A stretch of DNA of 64,000 bases. Source: Teretinema sp942493045. GTDB lineage: Bacteria > Spirochaetota > Spirochaetia > Treponematales > Treponemataceae. Numbering within the stretch: position 1 is the stretch's first letter; every line of letters starts with the position of its first letter. The translations under genes and the position numbers were made by a program. A model generated the notes under the pieces. That model had not been told where the DNA came from. It saw only the letters and a program-made list of their open reading frames with translations, and ran no database searches. Shown here one piece after another: positions 15,803 to 25,201 of this stretch. The DNA lies in NCBI GenBank assembly GCA_942493045.1, contig OW818665.1:930001-994000 (forward strand), given 5' to 3'.

Positions 15803-18180
15803 TTCTTTTCCCCTAGCACCTTTTCATTGAACCTAGCCTTCGCTTGAGTGATATATTCGTAGGGATTAAAACTGATTTTATTCATGACTTTGCTATTTTG
15901 AATAAAACCAGACATTGCCTCCGCCAGCTCTGCCGCGGATATTCCGACCAGTTGGCCTTCGCCGTTTTTAAGCATATTTCGGGGACCGGGAATGTTTGTC
16001 GCGATAATCGGCTTATTGAGGGTCAGAGCCTCAAGAATCGTTATCGGTTGACCTTCGATATCCGAAGACAGCACAAAACAGTCGCAAGCCTTTAATAGCG
16101 GATAGGGGTTCGATAAAAAAGAAATAAAAACCACAGCATCCTGAAGCCCTAATTTCTTTGCCCGCTTCCTTAGAACCGAATTCAACAGGCCGTCTCCGAC
16201 AAGATATAGTCGGGTGCGGGGGAATCTTTCATGTACCGATGCAAAGGCGTCTAGCAACCTCCGCTGATTTTTCTCGGGTGAAAGGCGCGCAATCGTAATA
16301 AAATTGCAGTCTTCCGTACATGGCGCCCTGTATTCCGGGCCCAGCGGTTGTTCCGCCAAAGAAAAAATGCGATCAGGATTTATAAGATTGTTGACATAGT
16401 CCATTTTCGGCACGACATCATCACCAAAAACAGTTTTAACGTATTTTGCCATACCGTCAATATTAGATTGCAGCGAGTCGGCGCTGACGCAGAATACAGA
16501 ATCATAATACTTGTAAAGGGAAAAAACCGCGTGAAGCTGTGGTTGCTTAATACGTCTGTCGCGTTCCAGATCATTGTGCATGAAAATTGAGGTTCTTTTT
16601 GCCCCAACTCCAAACACTAGTTTTACCGCATCTGACGGCTGGTATCCATGAAAATTAACCGCCACATCGAATTCAACATTATAGAGTATTCTCTGCATTG
16701 ACCTGCGGTAGGCTTCCACTGGTAAGGTATTTATAGATACAGCTCCGTGTTTAATAAAGTTTACGTGAAGATGATATTCTTGCGCGGTAAACGCATCCGG
16801 AGCGCATTGATAAAAAATGGAAGCCCGTTTATCTATCAGTGCTTGAAAATTTCTATTTGAGGTATCATCCGGAAGCAGCACCGCGACATCCCATTTCTGA
16901 TAGTCGATAATCCCAAGCAAGGCAATAAAACTGGTTGTGACACCATTAGGATTAAATGGTCCTGGATAAAAAAGAACCTTGTTCTTTTTTTGTGGTATCT
17001 GATAAACGCGCGAATCTTCTTTTCCGAAAAAAACCAAATCCGCGGTACGTTGACAGGCGCAGCCGTCATCATCACCGACAAATCGGGAACGAAACTGATC
17101 ATAGACATTTTTGTATTTACTTTGGATGGCCTGGATATTTTTTATAGCCTCCGCGACCGGCGCGATCTCCGTAAACACGGGGCCTGGCAGCTGCTCAAGG
17201 TCCAGATAGAATCCGCTTTTTGCCTGAGAATACGTTTCTCTGTCCGGAGTAAAAAAAATAATCGGTCTGGAAGTGATCAGATAGTCGAAAAATATTCCGG
17301 AGTAATCTGTTATCAGAATATCGGCCGCGCAGAGAATTTCGTTGGTATCCATATCTTGGGGCGCGCAGAATTTCATGGCCGCTTTATCCAGGAAACGATA
17401 GACCATAGTATGGAATTTAATCAGAATACGGTAATTCCCCGGCAATTTTTCCGAAAGCTCACGGTATTGGTAAAGTGTCGGGCCGACTGAATTTACGGCG
17501 TCCTGCTCGCCTCTCCAGGTGGGCGCGAAAATAATAAGGGTCTCAGCCTCAGTAACCCCCAGTCTGTTTTTAAGAAGATGCCTTTCACCGTTGACGGTAA
17601 GATCATTTCGCGGGTATCCGAACTCGGCGATTTTTCCTTTAACGAACTGTGTCACGCCATGGCTTTTCAGAAGGATGTCAGTAGTAAATCTGTTCGGGCT
17701 GATAAAATAATCAGCGCTTAAAAGAGCCCTCGCTACATTTTTCGACTCCCAGGGAGCTCCTTTATCGGCTGTCAGTTTTTTTAGCAGGGTGCTATGCCAG
17801 GTGTAAACGTAGATTTGTCCAGGACGTTTGTAAAGGTAAGGTTTGTATGAAGCATTGTTGATGAACCAAGTGCATGTTTCTGCGTAACGCACGTAAGCGG
17901 CTGAGTTAACCAGTACCAGGCGGACCCTCGGATGATTCTTGAAGGCCTGTGTTTTCGGATGATCAAGCGCGGGCACCGCTATTACGTGTTCGAGGTGCGA
18001 TAATTCTTCCCGGTCCAGCAAGTGCAGGAAAAGAGCGTAGGGATTGCCCGCGAAATCTCTGCCATTGTAAGACTCATACATCACCAGATTGGGTTGCAGA
18101 GGATAGCGGTTCATGTATTTTATAGCCAGTGACGAAAGCCTGAAGAAGGTATTTGACAGCAGCGATAGGGGATAGCCCAA
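15799..18180 (-). CDS. TagF-like glycerophosphotransferase fused to a GT4 glycosyltransferase
   Basis: Two catalytic domains are visible in 793 residues. The first (~30-390) is of the CDP-glycerol glycerophosphotransferase (TagB/TagF) type, with MYESYNGRDFAGNPYALF, YVYTWHSTLLKKL, IKFHTM and ITDYSGIFFDY. The second (~400-785) is a GT4 glycosyltransferase with ITIARLSPEKNQRRLLDAF and EGQPITILEAL. TagF enzymes transfer polyol phosphates from CDP-donors. No CDP-glycerol synthase is seen, so a CMP-phosphonate donor is a reasonable alternative. The start is uncertain. The TTG at 18180 has no ribosome-binding site, while the open frame continues 35 codons upstream to an ATT at 18285 that follows GGAG and overlaps the stop codon of the preceding LicD gene. 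Confidence 0.85.
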   Translation of the reverse strand: MGYPLSLLSNTFFRLSSLAIKYMNRYPLQPNLVMYESYNGRDFAGNPYALFLHLLDREELSHLEHVIAVPALDHPKTQAFKNHPRVRLVLVNSAAYVRYAETCTWFINNASYKPYLYKRPGQIYVYTWHSTLLKKLTADKGAPWESKNVARALLSADYFISPNRFTTDILLKSHGVTQFVKGKIAEFGYPRNDLTVNGERHLLKNRLGVTEAETLIIFAPTWRGEQDAVNSVGPTLYQYRELSEKLPGNYRILIKFHTMVYRFLDKAAMKFCAPQDMDTNEILCAADILITDYSGIFFDYLITSRPIIFFTPDRETYSQAKSGFYLDLEQLPGPVFTEIAPVAEAIKNIQAIQSKYKNVYDQFRSRFVGDDDGCACQRTADLVFFGKEDSRVYQIPQKKNKVLFYPGPFNPNGVTTSFIALLGIIDYQKWDVAVLLPDDTSNRNFQALIDKRASIFYQCAPDAFTAQEYHLHVNFIKHGAVSINTLPVEAYRRSMQRILYNVEFDVAVNFHGYQPSDAVKLVFGVGAKRTSIFMHNDLERDRRIKQPQLHAVFSLYKYYDSVFCVSADSLQSNIDGMAKYVKTVFGDDVVPKMDYVNNLINPDRIFSLAEQPLGPEYRAPCTEDCNFITIARLSPEKNQRRLLDAFASVHERFPRTRLYLVGDGLLNSVLRKRAKKLGLQDAVVFISFLSNPYPLLKACDCFVLSSDIEGQPITILEALTLNKPIIATNIPGPRNMLKNGEGQLVGISAAELAEAMSGFIQNSKVMNKISFNPYEYITQAKARFNEKVLGEKK

Positions 18181-18280
18181 CCACCAGGGAAGAAATATCT
18201 CAAAAGACCGTAAAGCCAGCTTCTCAAATTTGCGAATGCTAGAAAGCAGGGTCCGCAGGCTGGTAAAGCGTTTTAAGAAA

Positions 18281-19462
18281 TTAATTTTTTTCTCCGTTTT
18301 TCTCAGATTGCTTCAACAGCTCACGAATATCTTTCTCGGTAAGGCGGGCCTGATGTATAGAGGGTCTATTCTTATACTCGCTCAGCCACTTCCAACCGGG
18401 ATCCGGATACTTCCAGCCCTTACCGTATAGATATGCCGCCACGGCCTGCGGATTGCGGGGAAGCCATAATTGATGGCCGTCGTGTTGGACACCGGCTAAT
18501 GGAAAAATGTCATCTCTTTGTACGGTAAAACCATCCCCAACGTAACCGAAAGTACTGGAAAAACAACCATCAGAAATCCAACAGGGAGTAACGCTCAGAC
18601 CACTATGATTGAATTGCAGTTTATAGGTAAAAGGCTGTACGGGTATATCCAGCTGAATGAGTTTCTTGGTAATCTCGAAGAATTCTTTTCTCACTTCCTC
18701 AGGACTCTGCTTCTCACTGAAATAGGCTAAATCCAGATCCAAGTCGTGAGCCAAGACTCCCCCCTCGCGGGCAAATCCAAGCATAACGCCATAGAAGGCA
18801 AAAAGAGGTTTATCAAATTCCTGTTCAAATATTTTATTTATGCGTTCATAATTTCCAAAAGCCTTATCCGACCAGGCCTTACTCTCGTGTCTTGGCTTCT
18901 GGATGCGTCCAAACTTATTAATAAGATGTCCGGAATTAATCAGTTCTTCAATATCCGAGTTTTTGATTATATTCACACCCCGATTCGGGAGGGGCCGCTC
19001 ATTTTGTAATCCAGCGCGGTAAGTCAAAGGTCTCCCATCTGCAAGAACTTTTATTGACTGAGAACGCGGAACATGAGACCAAACTTCTTTCATAGGCAGG
19101 AAAAAACCGCAGTGCAGTCCGGCATATTTAGTAGGCGCTCTCACCTTTTGTGTCGCGAAGGTGCGGTTGATCAGAGTCTCGCCAATATATAACTCTATGC
19201 AAACTGGAGGAGATCCTTCATTACTGAAGGCCAAACCCGCAATTCCCTTTTTAGTCACAAAAGTAATATAACCGGGAAAAGAAGAATCTTTGGGCTGAAA
19301 TAAATAATATGAAAGATTGGAGGGTGTCAGTGTGTGGACTTTCTTTACAATCCAGAGAAAGAAATACATAACCTTCTTGAATAAACGGTATAAAGAATCA
19401 TGTGTACCGAAAATTGATTTTATATTCAACGCAAGCATTTTACGAAAGGTTTTTTTGGCCAT
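18281..19462 (-). CDS. LicD-like phospho(no)transferase, copy 2, diverged motif
   Basis: The 393-residue protein has the LicD core in a diverged form: LFAFYGVMLGFAREGGVLAH, then DLDLDLAYF. The aspartates of the metal site remain, but the usual IPxDDD is altered to LAHDLDLD. A beta-rich domain (about residues 50-165, including KGIAGLAFSNEG and VKVLADGRPL-like strands) precedes it, as in the other two copies. An AAGGA ribosome-binding site precedes the ATG. It lies 20 bases after the sulfotransferase-like gene and may overlap the start of the TagF-like gene. The altered motif suggests a different acceptor or donor from the other LicD copies. Confidence 0.75.
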   Translation of the reverse strand: MAKKTFRKMLALNIKSIFGTHDSLYRLFKKVMYFFLWIVKKVHTLTPSNLSYYLFQPKDSSFPGYITFVTKKGIAGLAFSNEGSPPVCIELYIGETLINRTFATQKVRAPTKYAGLHCGFFLPMKEVWSHVPRSQSIKVLADGRPLTYRAGLQNERPLPNRGVNIIKNSDIEELINSGHLINKFGRIQKPRHESKAWSDKAFGNYERINKIFEQEFDKPLFAFYGVMLGFAREGGVLAHDLDLDLAYFSEKQSPEEVRKEFFEITKKLIQLDIPVQPFTYKLQFNHSGLSVTPCWISDGCFSSTFGYVGDGFTVQRDDIFPLAGVQHDGHQLWLPRNPQAVAAYLYGKGWKYPDPGWKWLSEYKNRPSIHQARLTEKDIRELLKQSEKNGEKN

Positions 19463-19482
19463 TGGAAAATTCCTTTTGACAA

Positions 19483-20862
19483 TTATTCTACGCAGTACTC
19501 GTCCAGTTCTTTTTCGATCTTTCTAATTGCGTATTGATCAGGAAACACTGAATAATTGAGTATGTTTTTTTTGGAGGCGTCGGGTTTGAAATAGAGGCCC
19601 TTTTTTCTGCGCTTGAGATCAAGGCCACAGGCCACTGCGATAGAATCACGATAGTCCGCAGATTTAATAAAATCTTCAAAACGGACTCGTGTCACGCACG
19701 CTGCAATTTCCGGTGAGTCTGTAATGGTCTGATCAAAACTTTGACGTGTAGCGCGATAGTAACTGATAAAGCGGTCCACATCGCGATGGAAACGCGGATT
19801 TTCGTACCATCTTGCTACAAAATTAGAGCGGGGATCCCTAAAGGAACAGAGCGCCCTGGCTTCGCCCAAAAGGCGGATCGCTTTTATAGCGCCTATATGT
19901 ACCACATTATCCAGAAGCACTGTGTTCGGGGAAGAGTTAGTCCAATAGCCCGCTAACCTGTCAGAAAAGGTTGAGGCCGCTGAGATAAACTTTCGTGACG
20001 CATCAGACGTGCCGTTTACGAGGGCTAAGGTATCTTCGATGAAAAGCCTGCAAGATCTGGCATATTCCCCCTCCAGGTCTTCCCTAGAACAAGACAGGGC
20101 ATACCGTACCGCGAGTTCTTCCTGCCAATTTGAAACCGGGCTGATCCCAGCCAGGGCAACCGTTAACAGCCGTAAAAGTCCTTTTCGAAGATTTACGGAG
20201 TCTGCTAGTTGATTTTCAAGCGCGTTGAGGCAGAAATCGCCTTCTTTCCAAAGCCGGAGTTCTCCATCTACCGCGGAAATCTGATCAAACTCTCTCAAAT
20301 AATCATAAATAGCGCCTGATCCTGACCAATACATGCCAGAAACAACTATTTTGGGTACGGCTGTACAGGGTTCCTTAATTACACTTACTGGCGAAGGACT
20401 TTCAGAATTGATAAGTGACTGGAAAGCTTTGTTCCATTCCACAGCGGCCTTATCCGGAATGCGGGCCAGGGTAATCGCCTGTTTGAAGGTTTCCCGGGAA
20501 GCGGTAGTATCACCGGAGTTAAGAAATTGAACAGTGTTTTGAGCCGCTCTGCGAAAATTATTTTGTAGATTCGAAAGTATGTGCGGATCGGCATTATCAT
20601 CCAGACTTGACCTGGTAAGAAAAGCCGCCGCCTCATCCTTTAAACTGTCACTGGCATAGGGTAGTTGAGAGATCAAGGAACAGTGCTCCTTGATCGCGGA
20701 GAAATCACGAACCGCCATTCTATTAATGCAATACTCTCTAAAAGCCGCCACCGAGGCCGGTTGTAAGCTGAGCTTTTGCCGGAGCAAACGTTTGGCTATA
20801 TCATATTTCCCGATCGTGCGAAGCCACTTTGAAATTAAAACGGTTATCGAAAAATCTTTCAT
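19483..20862 (-). CDS. Sulfotransferase-like protein (SGSGA family), copy 2, with N-terminal helical repeats
   Basis: Residues 1-165 are helical with a TPR-like character (KYDIAKRLLRQKLSLQP, FLNSGDTTASRETFKQAITL). From residue ~172 the catalytic part begins with IVVSGMYWSGSGAIYDYL, the same loop as in copies 1 and 3, and later ALCSFRDPRSNFVARWY matches the 3'-phosphate motif. The ATG overlaps the stop codon of the GT92 gene by one base, so it is a firm member of the pepM operon. Transfer of sulfate from PAPS to the glycan is the simplest reading. No PAPS-synthesis genes occur in the window. Confidence 0.65.
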   Translation of the reverse strand: MKDFSITVLISKWLRTIGKYDIAKRLLRQKLSLQPASVAAFREYCINRMAVRDFSAIKEHCSLISQLPYASDSLKDEAAAFLTRSSLDDNADPHILSNLQNNFRRAAQNTVQFLNSGDTTASRETFKQAITLARIPDKAAVEWNKAFQSLINSESPSPVSVIKEPCTAVPKIVVSGMYWSGSGAIYDYLREFDQISAVDGELRLWKEGDFCLNALENQLADSVNLRKGLLRLLTVALAGISPVSNWQEELAVRYALSCSREDLEGEYARSCRLFIEDTLALVNGTSDASRKFISAASTFSDRLAGYWTNSSPNTVLLDNVVHIGAIKAIRLLGEARALCSFRDPRSNFVARWYENPRFHRDVDRFISYYRATRQSFDQTITDSPEIAACVTRVRFEDFIKSADYRDSIAVACGLDLKRRKKGLYFKPDASKKNILNYSVFPDQYAIRKIEKELDEYCVE

Positions 20863-21857
20863 TATTCTATCCTGCCCAACCGTTTTTTTAGTTCAGCGGA
20901 AAACCGGAGTATCTCACCCTCATCAGAATAATCGGCTTCCTGATCAGAGCGTGGCCATTTATCCGGAGTTTCTTTTCCGGCTTTATGACCGACAGAATGA
21001 AATTCAATCTTATCAAGATACTCGGCCAGTGACTTAATGTAATAATGGTTAATGCGCACACAATGCGCTGTGGCCGAATCGTCTAAAAAACGGGTAAAGG
21101 GAGCATACCTGAAAAAGTATGTATGGCAACCCTGATATCCGGTATTGCGATTCAGATATGCGCCGTTTCCGGCAACCTTCCAGTTCCGGTCAAGGTCCCT
21201 CATGCGTTTTGTATAAGTCTCAATAACCATTTTTCCGGAACGTTCTTTGTTACCCGATGGTCCGAAACGGGCAGCGGACAGAGAAAACCCCTTTACTTTT
21301 CGGGGGTTAAAAATCGAGAAAGCTTCTCCCAAAGTTGCGTATGGTTTAAGCGGATAGGCAAATTCATCTAGATCGATCTTTAATAACCAAAGACAGTATC
21401 GCGCGTATTTTTTAACACAGTCACCATACGCCAGATTTTGCATGCTCAGCTTATGGAACTGATCCTTGCCATAACTGCTTCTCATGCTGTTTTCCGGAAA
21501 ATCGGCAAACGGAATATAGGTTACCAGCCCCTCGGCGATGTAAGGTGAGAGAATCTTTTTTGAGGCTTCACTGGCGCTGTTGTCGTACAGGAAAAAATGT
21601 TCGACTCCGACGATGCGGTGGAATTCCACCCATTCCCGGAGGTATTCATCTTCCCCCTTAAAAATAGCAACCACTGCTACGGTAAATTTTTGATCGGACT
21701 GAGGGGTAAATAGTATTTGTTGATCAAGTTTATACTTCTTTCTTAACGCCGAGGCCCGGAGCGTGTTGGGAAGTTGCACAGAAAAGAAATGACGTAAGTT
21801 GTAGGCGAAGCCCTTCAATCCGGTGCGGGGTAATCTGTCATTTGCCATGGTATTCAT
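20862..21857 (-). CDS. Glycosyltransferase family 92 (DUF23-like)
   Basis: The 331-residue protein has the GT92 pattern: VAVVAIFKGEDEYLREWVEF followed by HRIVGVEHFFLYDN, then LLKIDLDEFAYP, which carries the DxD metal site, and a late HYYIKSLAEYLDKI. It would add a sugar to the growing glycan on the cytoplasmic side. It overlaps the upstream GT2 gene by 20 bases and the downstream sulfotransferase-like gene by one base. Two start codons nine bases apart (21857 and 21848) are equally possible. Confidence 0.85.
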   Translation of the reverse strand: MNTMANDRLPRTGLKGFAYNLRHFFSVQLPNTLRASALRKKYKLDQQILFTPQSDQKFTVAVVAIFKGEDEYLREWVEFHRIVGVEHFFLYDNSASEASKKILSPYIAEGLVTYIPFADFPENSMRSSYGKDQFHKLSMQNLAYGDCVKKYARYCLWLLKIDLDEFAYPLKPYATLGEAFSIFNPRKVKGFSLSAARFGPSGNKERSGKMVIETYTKRMRDLDRNWKVAGNGAYLNRNTGYQGCHTYFFRYAPFTRFLDDSATAHCVRINHYYIKSLAEYLDKIEFHSVGHKAGKETPDKWPRSDQEADYSDEGEILRFSAELKKRLGRIE

Positions 21858-22761
21858 CCCATCCTATGTGTATGCCGAGAAGTCCGAATAATCGTCCAGT
21901 TCCTTCAACAACGCGGGACAGAGCTTTGACAATTCTGTGCGATCCCATAAATACACTCACAGGCAGAAAGAGAAGGCCAGTCGCAATTTTCCAGACAGCG
22001 CGCAAGAAGGCGGTCAGCCGTCCTGAGAGACTGAGTTCCTTAAAAAATGTTATGCCGTTGCGAGTCCTGAATTTGCGTTTCAGGAAATAAGAAAGCGAAT
22101 AGCGTTCGCTCTCCAGTGTCTCAGCGACTACCGCGTCGTTCGCCCAAAGAATTACCGCGCCGGCTTTCGCGGCCCTGCTGAAAAAGTCGCTGTCTGAACC
22201 GCCGCGCATGCCAAAAGATTCATCAAACCAGAAGTTTCCCTCTTTTACAATTTTTGTAAAATTGAACAGCACGTTGTTGGTGGATGCCGATTGAAAAACC
22301 GTTCCTGTCGCATGATTTTTTCTCTGGTAATAGTTCCCTTTCACAATCCATTTTGGTGTATCCGCGGCATATTCAGTTTTTACAAAACCCCGCACTACAT
22401 CCGCGCCGGAATTTGTATAGTAGTTCCATAAGTTAACAAGCCAGGAAAAAGATACCCGCTCATCGTCATCAATGAAGATTAATTCCGTCGCGCCGGATTC
22501 AAGGGCTCTGCGCATTACATTGTTCCGTGCAAAAGGAATTCCGCGTCCTGTTTCGACCGCATAGTCGATCTTCATTCCCGAAGAGACAGCGAAAGCAGAG
22601 ACAATATCCCGCGCCGAGCCGGCCGGGTCGTTATCAGCTATCAGCAGAAACAGCGGAATACCGGCCGGTTTTTCGGTCTGCGCAATGGACTCAAGACACG
22701 ATAAAAGTAATGCCGGGCGTTTATACGTACATAATCCCAGAACCAATAATCGATTAGTCAC
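21838..22761 (-). CDS. Family 2 glycosyltransferase
   Basis: This 307-residue GT-A fold protein has VLGLCTYKRPALLLSCLESI at the N-terminus, a LIADNDP nucleotide-binding aspartate, RGIPFARN, the metal-binding ELIFIDDDERV, and GMRGGSDSDFFSRA near the acceptor site. One or two hydrophobic helices near the C-terminus (AVWKIATGLLFLPVSVFMG) may anchor it to the membrane. It is in the pepM operon, 14 bases after the LicD-like gene. The sugar donor is unknown. Confidence 0.88.
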   Translation of the reverse strand: MTNRLLVLGLCTYKRPALLLSCLESIAQTEKPAGIPLFLLIADNDPAGSARDIVSAFAVSSGMKIDYAVETGRGIPFARNNVMRRALESGATELIFIDDDERVSFSWLVNLWNYYTNSGADVVRGFVKTEYAADTPKWIVKGNYYQRKNHATGTVFQSASTNNVLFNFTKIVKEGNFWFDESFGMRGGSDSDFFSRAAKAGAVILWANDAVVAETLESERYSLSYFLKRKFRTRNGITFFKELSLSGRLTAFLRAVWKIATGLLFLPVSVFMGSHRIVKALSRVVEGTGRLFGLLGIHIGWDEYHGK

Positions 22762-22775
22762 TATAAAAGATCCTT

Positions 22776-24062
22776 TTATAATTGATCACGTAAGCCGGTA
22801 GCGAAAAAATCACCCATTCCCGGATTTGTCTGTTTCTTAAGATTAATTTTATTCTTGAAGATAAAATATTCTTTTGGCGTTAAAAGGTAGGTTGAGTAGT
22901 TTTTTACAAAGTTTTTTCCAGTCTGCCTGAAATCCGATACATAGCCCGGATCAGGGACTCTCCAGTTCTCGCCATAATACCCAGCCAGGAATTTTTCAGG
23001 AGTTCGGGGGGACCAGACTTCCACGCCTCTTAAAAGCCCTTTTTGCGCGGGAAGGAAATCGTCGGGCGAAACTTTGACGCAATTTCCCCGATACGCTACG
23101 TTCCATTCTCCCTCAAACCATACCGGCATCAAGTCAAGATGCACTCCGGTATTTTTTGTTATTTTAAATAAGCGGCCTATGGGATTAACGCTGACAGAAA
23201 AACCCTGAGTAATTAAGGTTTCAATGATATTCAATGTCTCGAACTTGACTTCAAGGGGGGATTTCTTTAGCGAGACGTAGCCCGCGTCAAAGTCATCATC
23301 ATTGGGAATAAAATCTCCGGCCCGGGTGAATCCCAGCAGAGTGCCGTATGTCAGAAAAAGGGGTGTGCCGATATCACGGTCAAAAACTTCTTTGACCATT
23401 GTGTAAAGCTCAAGATATTTATTCTGACGTTCAGTTACAGTCTCAAGCGACACGGACATATTTCCCTTTTTGGAAAGGGAAAAACCTTCCTGCAGTACGC
23501 TGGTAAGTTTCCCGTTTCCAAAGGGTATGCGTAAAACGGCGCAGCAACTACTCTGGTAGGTGAATATCTGTCCGTCTCCGGATTTGAGCTCAAGCTCCAC
23601 GCTAGTTGTAAAGAGCCGCAAAATCGGACTCAAGATTTTAGCGCTGAAATCTTTTTCATCCCGTAACGAAATCTTGCGCAAGAGGGAGCCGTTTATAAAA
23701 ACGGAGACGGAATCGATGCTGCTATTCCGGCAGGTTCCACGAATGACAAGCCCATTCTCAAGTACATCGAGAGTAAAGAAACCGGCGCTCTGTGGCTTAT
23801 CGGCCAGCGCTTTTCCCGCTTCATACTCAACCAGATACAGATCGTTAGGCTCGTGTGGCTTTCCCTGCCTGCATAAGGTTTTATTTATCTCAAAATGCAG
23901 TGTTCTTTTTTTTATCAGTTTCCATTTAAAAGAAGCGCGCAAAAAAGGAAGGTTGATGATGATTCCCTGATAAAATCCATGCAGGTTTTCCACGATACGG
24001 GGAAATCTGCAAACGAAACGAATGAATTGTAAATATATCGCGCCCTTTTGATGATGCTTCAT
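22776..24062 (-). CDS. LicD-like phospho(no)transferase, copy 1, next to the phosphonate genes
   Basis: The 428-residue protein has a complete LicD core: LFLTYGTLLGFTRAGDFIPN followed by DDDFDAGY, and later HLDLMPVWFEGEWN. A beta-rich domain (about residues 95-200, with VLENGLVIRGTCRNSSIDSV) comes first. An AAAGGA ribosome-binding site precedes the ATG, 8 bases after the phosphonoacetaldehyde reductase stop codon. Position directly after pepM-ppd-reductase is the strongest evidence that it transfers a phosphonate from a CMP-activated form, in the way LicD transfers phosphocholine from CDP-choline. Direct proof is absent. Confidence 0.85.
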   Translation of the reverse strand: MKHHQKGAIYLQFIRFVCRFPRIVENLHGFYQGIIINLPFLRASFKWKLIKKRTLHFEINKTLCRQGKPHEPNDLYLVEYEAGKALADKPQSAGFFTLDVLENGLVIRGTCRNSSIDSVSVFINGSLLRKISLRDEKDFSAKILSPILRLFTTSVELELKSGDGQIFTYQSSCCAVLRIPFGNGKLTSVLQEGFSLSKKGNMSVSLETVTERQNKYLELYTMVKEVFDRDIGTPLFLTYGTLLGFTRAGDFIPNDDDFDAGYVSLKKSPLEVKFETLNIIETLITQGFSVSVNPIGRLFKITKNTGVHLDLMPVWFEGEWNVAYRGNCVKVSPDDFLPAQKGLLRGVEVWSPRTPEKFLAGYYGENWRVPDPGYVSDFRQTGKNFVKNYSTYLLTPKEYFIFKNKINLKKQTNPGMGDFFATGLRDQL

Positions 24063-24070
24063 AATATCCT

Positions 24071-25198
24071 TTATTTAGTGATTATACGGTCAAGAATTTT
24101 CCGATATAAAGCGGCAATGTCCTCAGCGGATAAAACTATCGGATGATTCGACAGCCGCTCAACGTTCACTCCGGCTGCTAATGAGTCTTTTATGTCCTCG
24201 ATAGAAAGGCCCTCGGCTGAGATTTTTATTCTTTCCGCAAACCTTAGCATAGCCTCTTCGTAGAACTTGTTAAAAGCTTCCGGGAAACTTGGGCCGTATG
24301 CCGCGAAGGCCTGTGCAAGTTCGATATTCCCGGTGAAAAAATCATATTTGCGATGCATCAGTTCTACCAATGGACCCATCGCCAGCAGAACGGCAAGGCC
24401 ATGGGGAAAATCAAATGTAGAGGTAAGTCCATAGCTCATGGCGTGGGCGGCGGTCGTCTTGGATATATCAATGGCCTGACCGGCCAGATTGGCGCCGGAG
24501 AGCATCGCTGCGCGCGCTTCCAGATTACCGCCGTTCTCGGTTGCTGAAAAGATACTCGAAAGCAACTGGGGGAGCGCCGTCATAGCTAAAGCGCGAGAGG
24601 CGTCAGTTCCACCCCGGCTCCAAAATGACTCAACCGACTGACATATCGCGTCAACACCGCTGGCGAGAGTGAGCATTGGAGAACATGACAGGGTAAGCAG
24701 CGGGTCAAGGAATACGATATCCGGTTTCAGTCCCGGATGGGCCAGCGAGTATTTCACGCCATTCTTGTACAGAACGGCAAAATGCGTGGACTCACTGCCC
24801 GACCCTGCGGTTGTCGGGGCAGTCCAGAAACGCGGCTTCCCGGGTAGCGGATCAAAAGAATTAGCCAGGATTTCCGGCTCGCTTTTTTTTGTCAAATAAG
24901 CCAGTACGGCTTTGGCAGTATCAATTACACTGCCTCCGCCGATGGCCAGCAGGGTGTCGGGCTTGAATTCGTTGAATAGGGCAGCGCAGCGAATAACCGT
25001 GTCCGTTTCCGGGTTAGCGGTTACCTCGCCGAATTGAATGAATTCCACACCGGGTGAACTGTGCAGTATTTCCCGGGCTCCCGAGGCTTCAAATGAAGAT
25101 CGTCCATGAACGACAAGCACTTTCCGGCAGGCATACTTGGTAAACAGGTTACTTATGTTCTTTAAGCAACCCGCTCCGCGAAAAATGGTCTGGTACAT
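24071..25198 (-). CDS. Phosphonoacetaldehyde reductase (iron-containing alcohol dehydrogenase)
   Basis: This 375-residue group-III iron alcohol dehydrogenase has the nucleotide site LAIGGGSVIDTAK and AGSGSES. Its metal-binding stretch, AGQAIDISKTTAAHAMSYG followed by DFPHG, supplies Asp and His ligands. The GQAIDISKTTAxHAxSYxL pattern is typical of the phosphonate-associated subfamily that reduces phosphonoacetaldehyde to 2-hydroxyethylphosphonate. It lies three bases after ppd in the operon, as expected for the third step. A very similar second copy is the N-terminal half of the protein at 28598..30736. Confidence 0.88.
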   Translation of the reverse strand: MYQTIFRGAGCLKNISNLFTKYACRKVLVVHGRSSFEASGAREILHSSPGVEFIQFGEVTANPETDTVIRCAALFNEFKPDTLLAIGGGSVIDTAKAVLAYLTKKSEPEILANSFDPLPGKPRFWTAPTTAGSGSESTHFAVLYKNGVKYSLAHPGLKPDIVFLDPLLTLSCSPMLTLASGVDAICQSVESFWSRGGTDASRALAMTALPQLLSSIFSATENGGNLEARAAMLSGANLAGQAIDISKTTAAHAMSYGLTSTFDFPHGLAVLLAMGPLVELMHRKYDFFTGNIELAQAFAAYGPSFPEAFNKFYEEAMLRFAERIKISAEGLSIEDIKDSLAAGVNVERLSNHPIVLSAEDIAALYRKILDRIITK

Positions 25199-25201
25199 CG
25201 T

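Noticed and set aside
14372..24062. LicD genes as evidence for phosphocholine decoration
   Set aside because: No choline kinase or uptake gene or LicC is present in the window, while a phosphonate cytidylyltransferase and synthesis genes are in the same operon.
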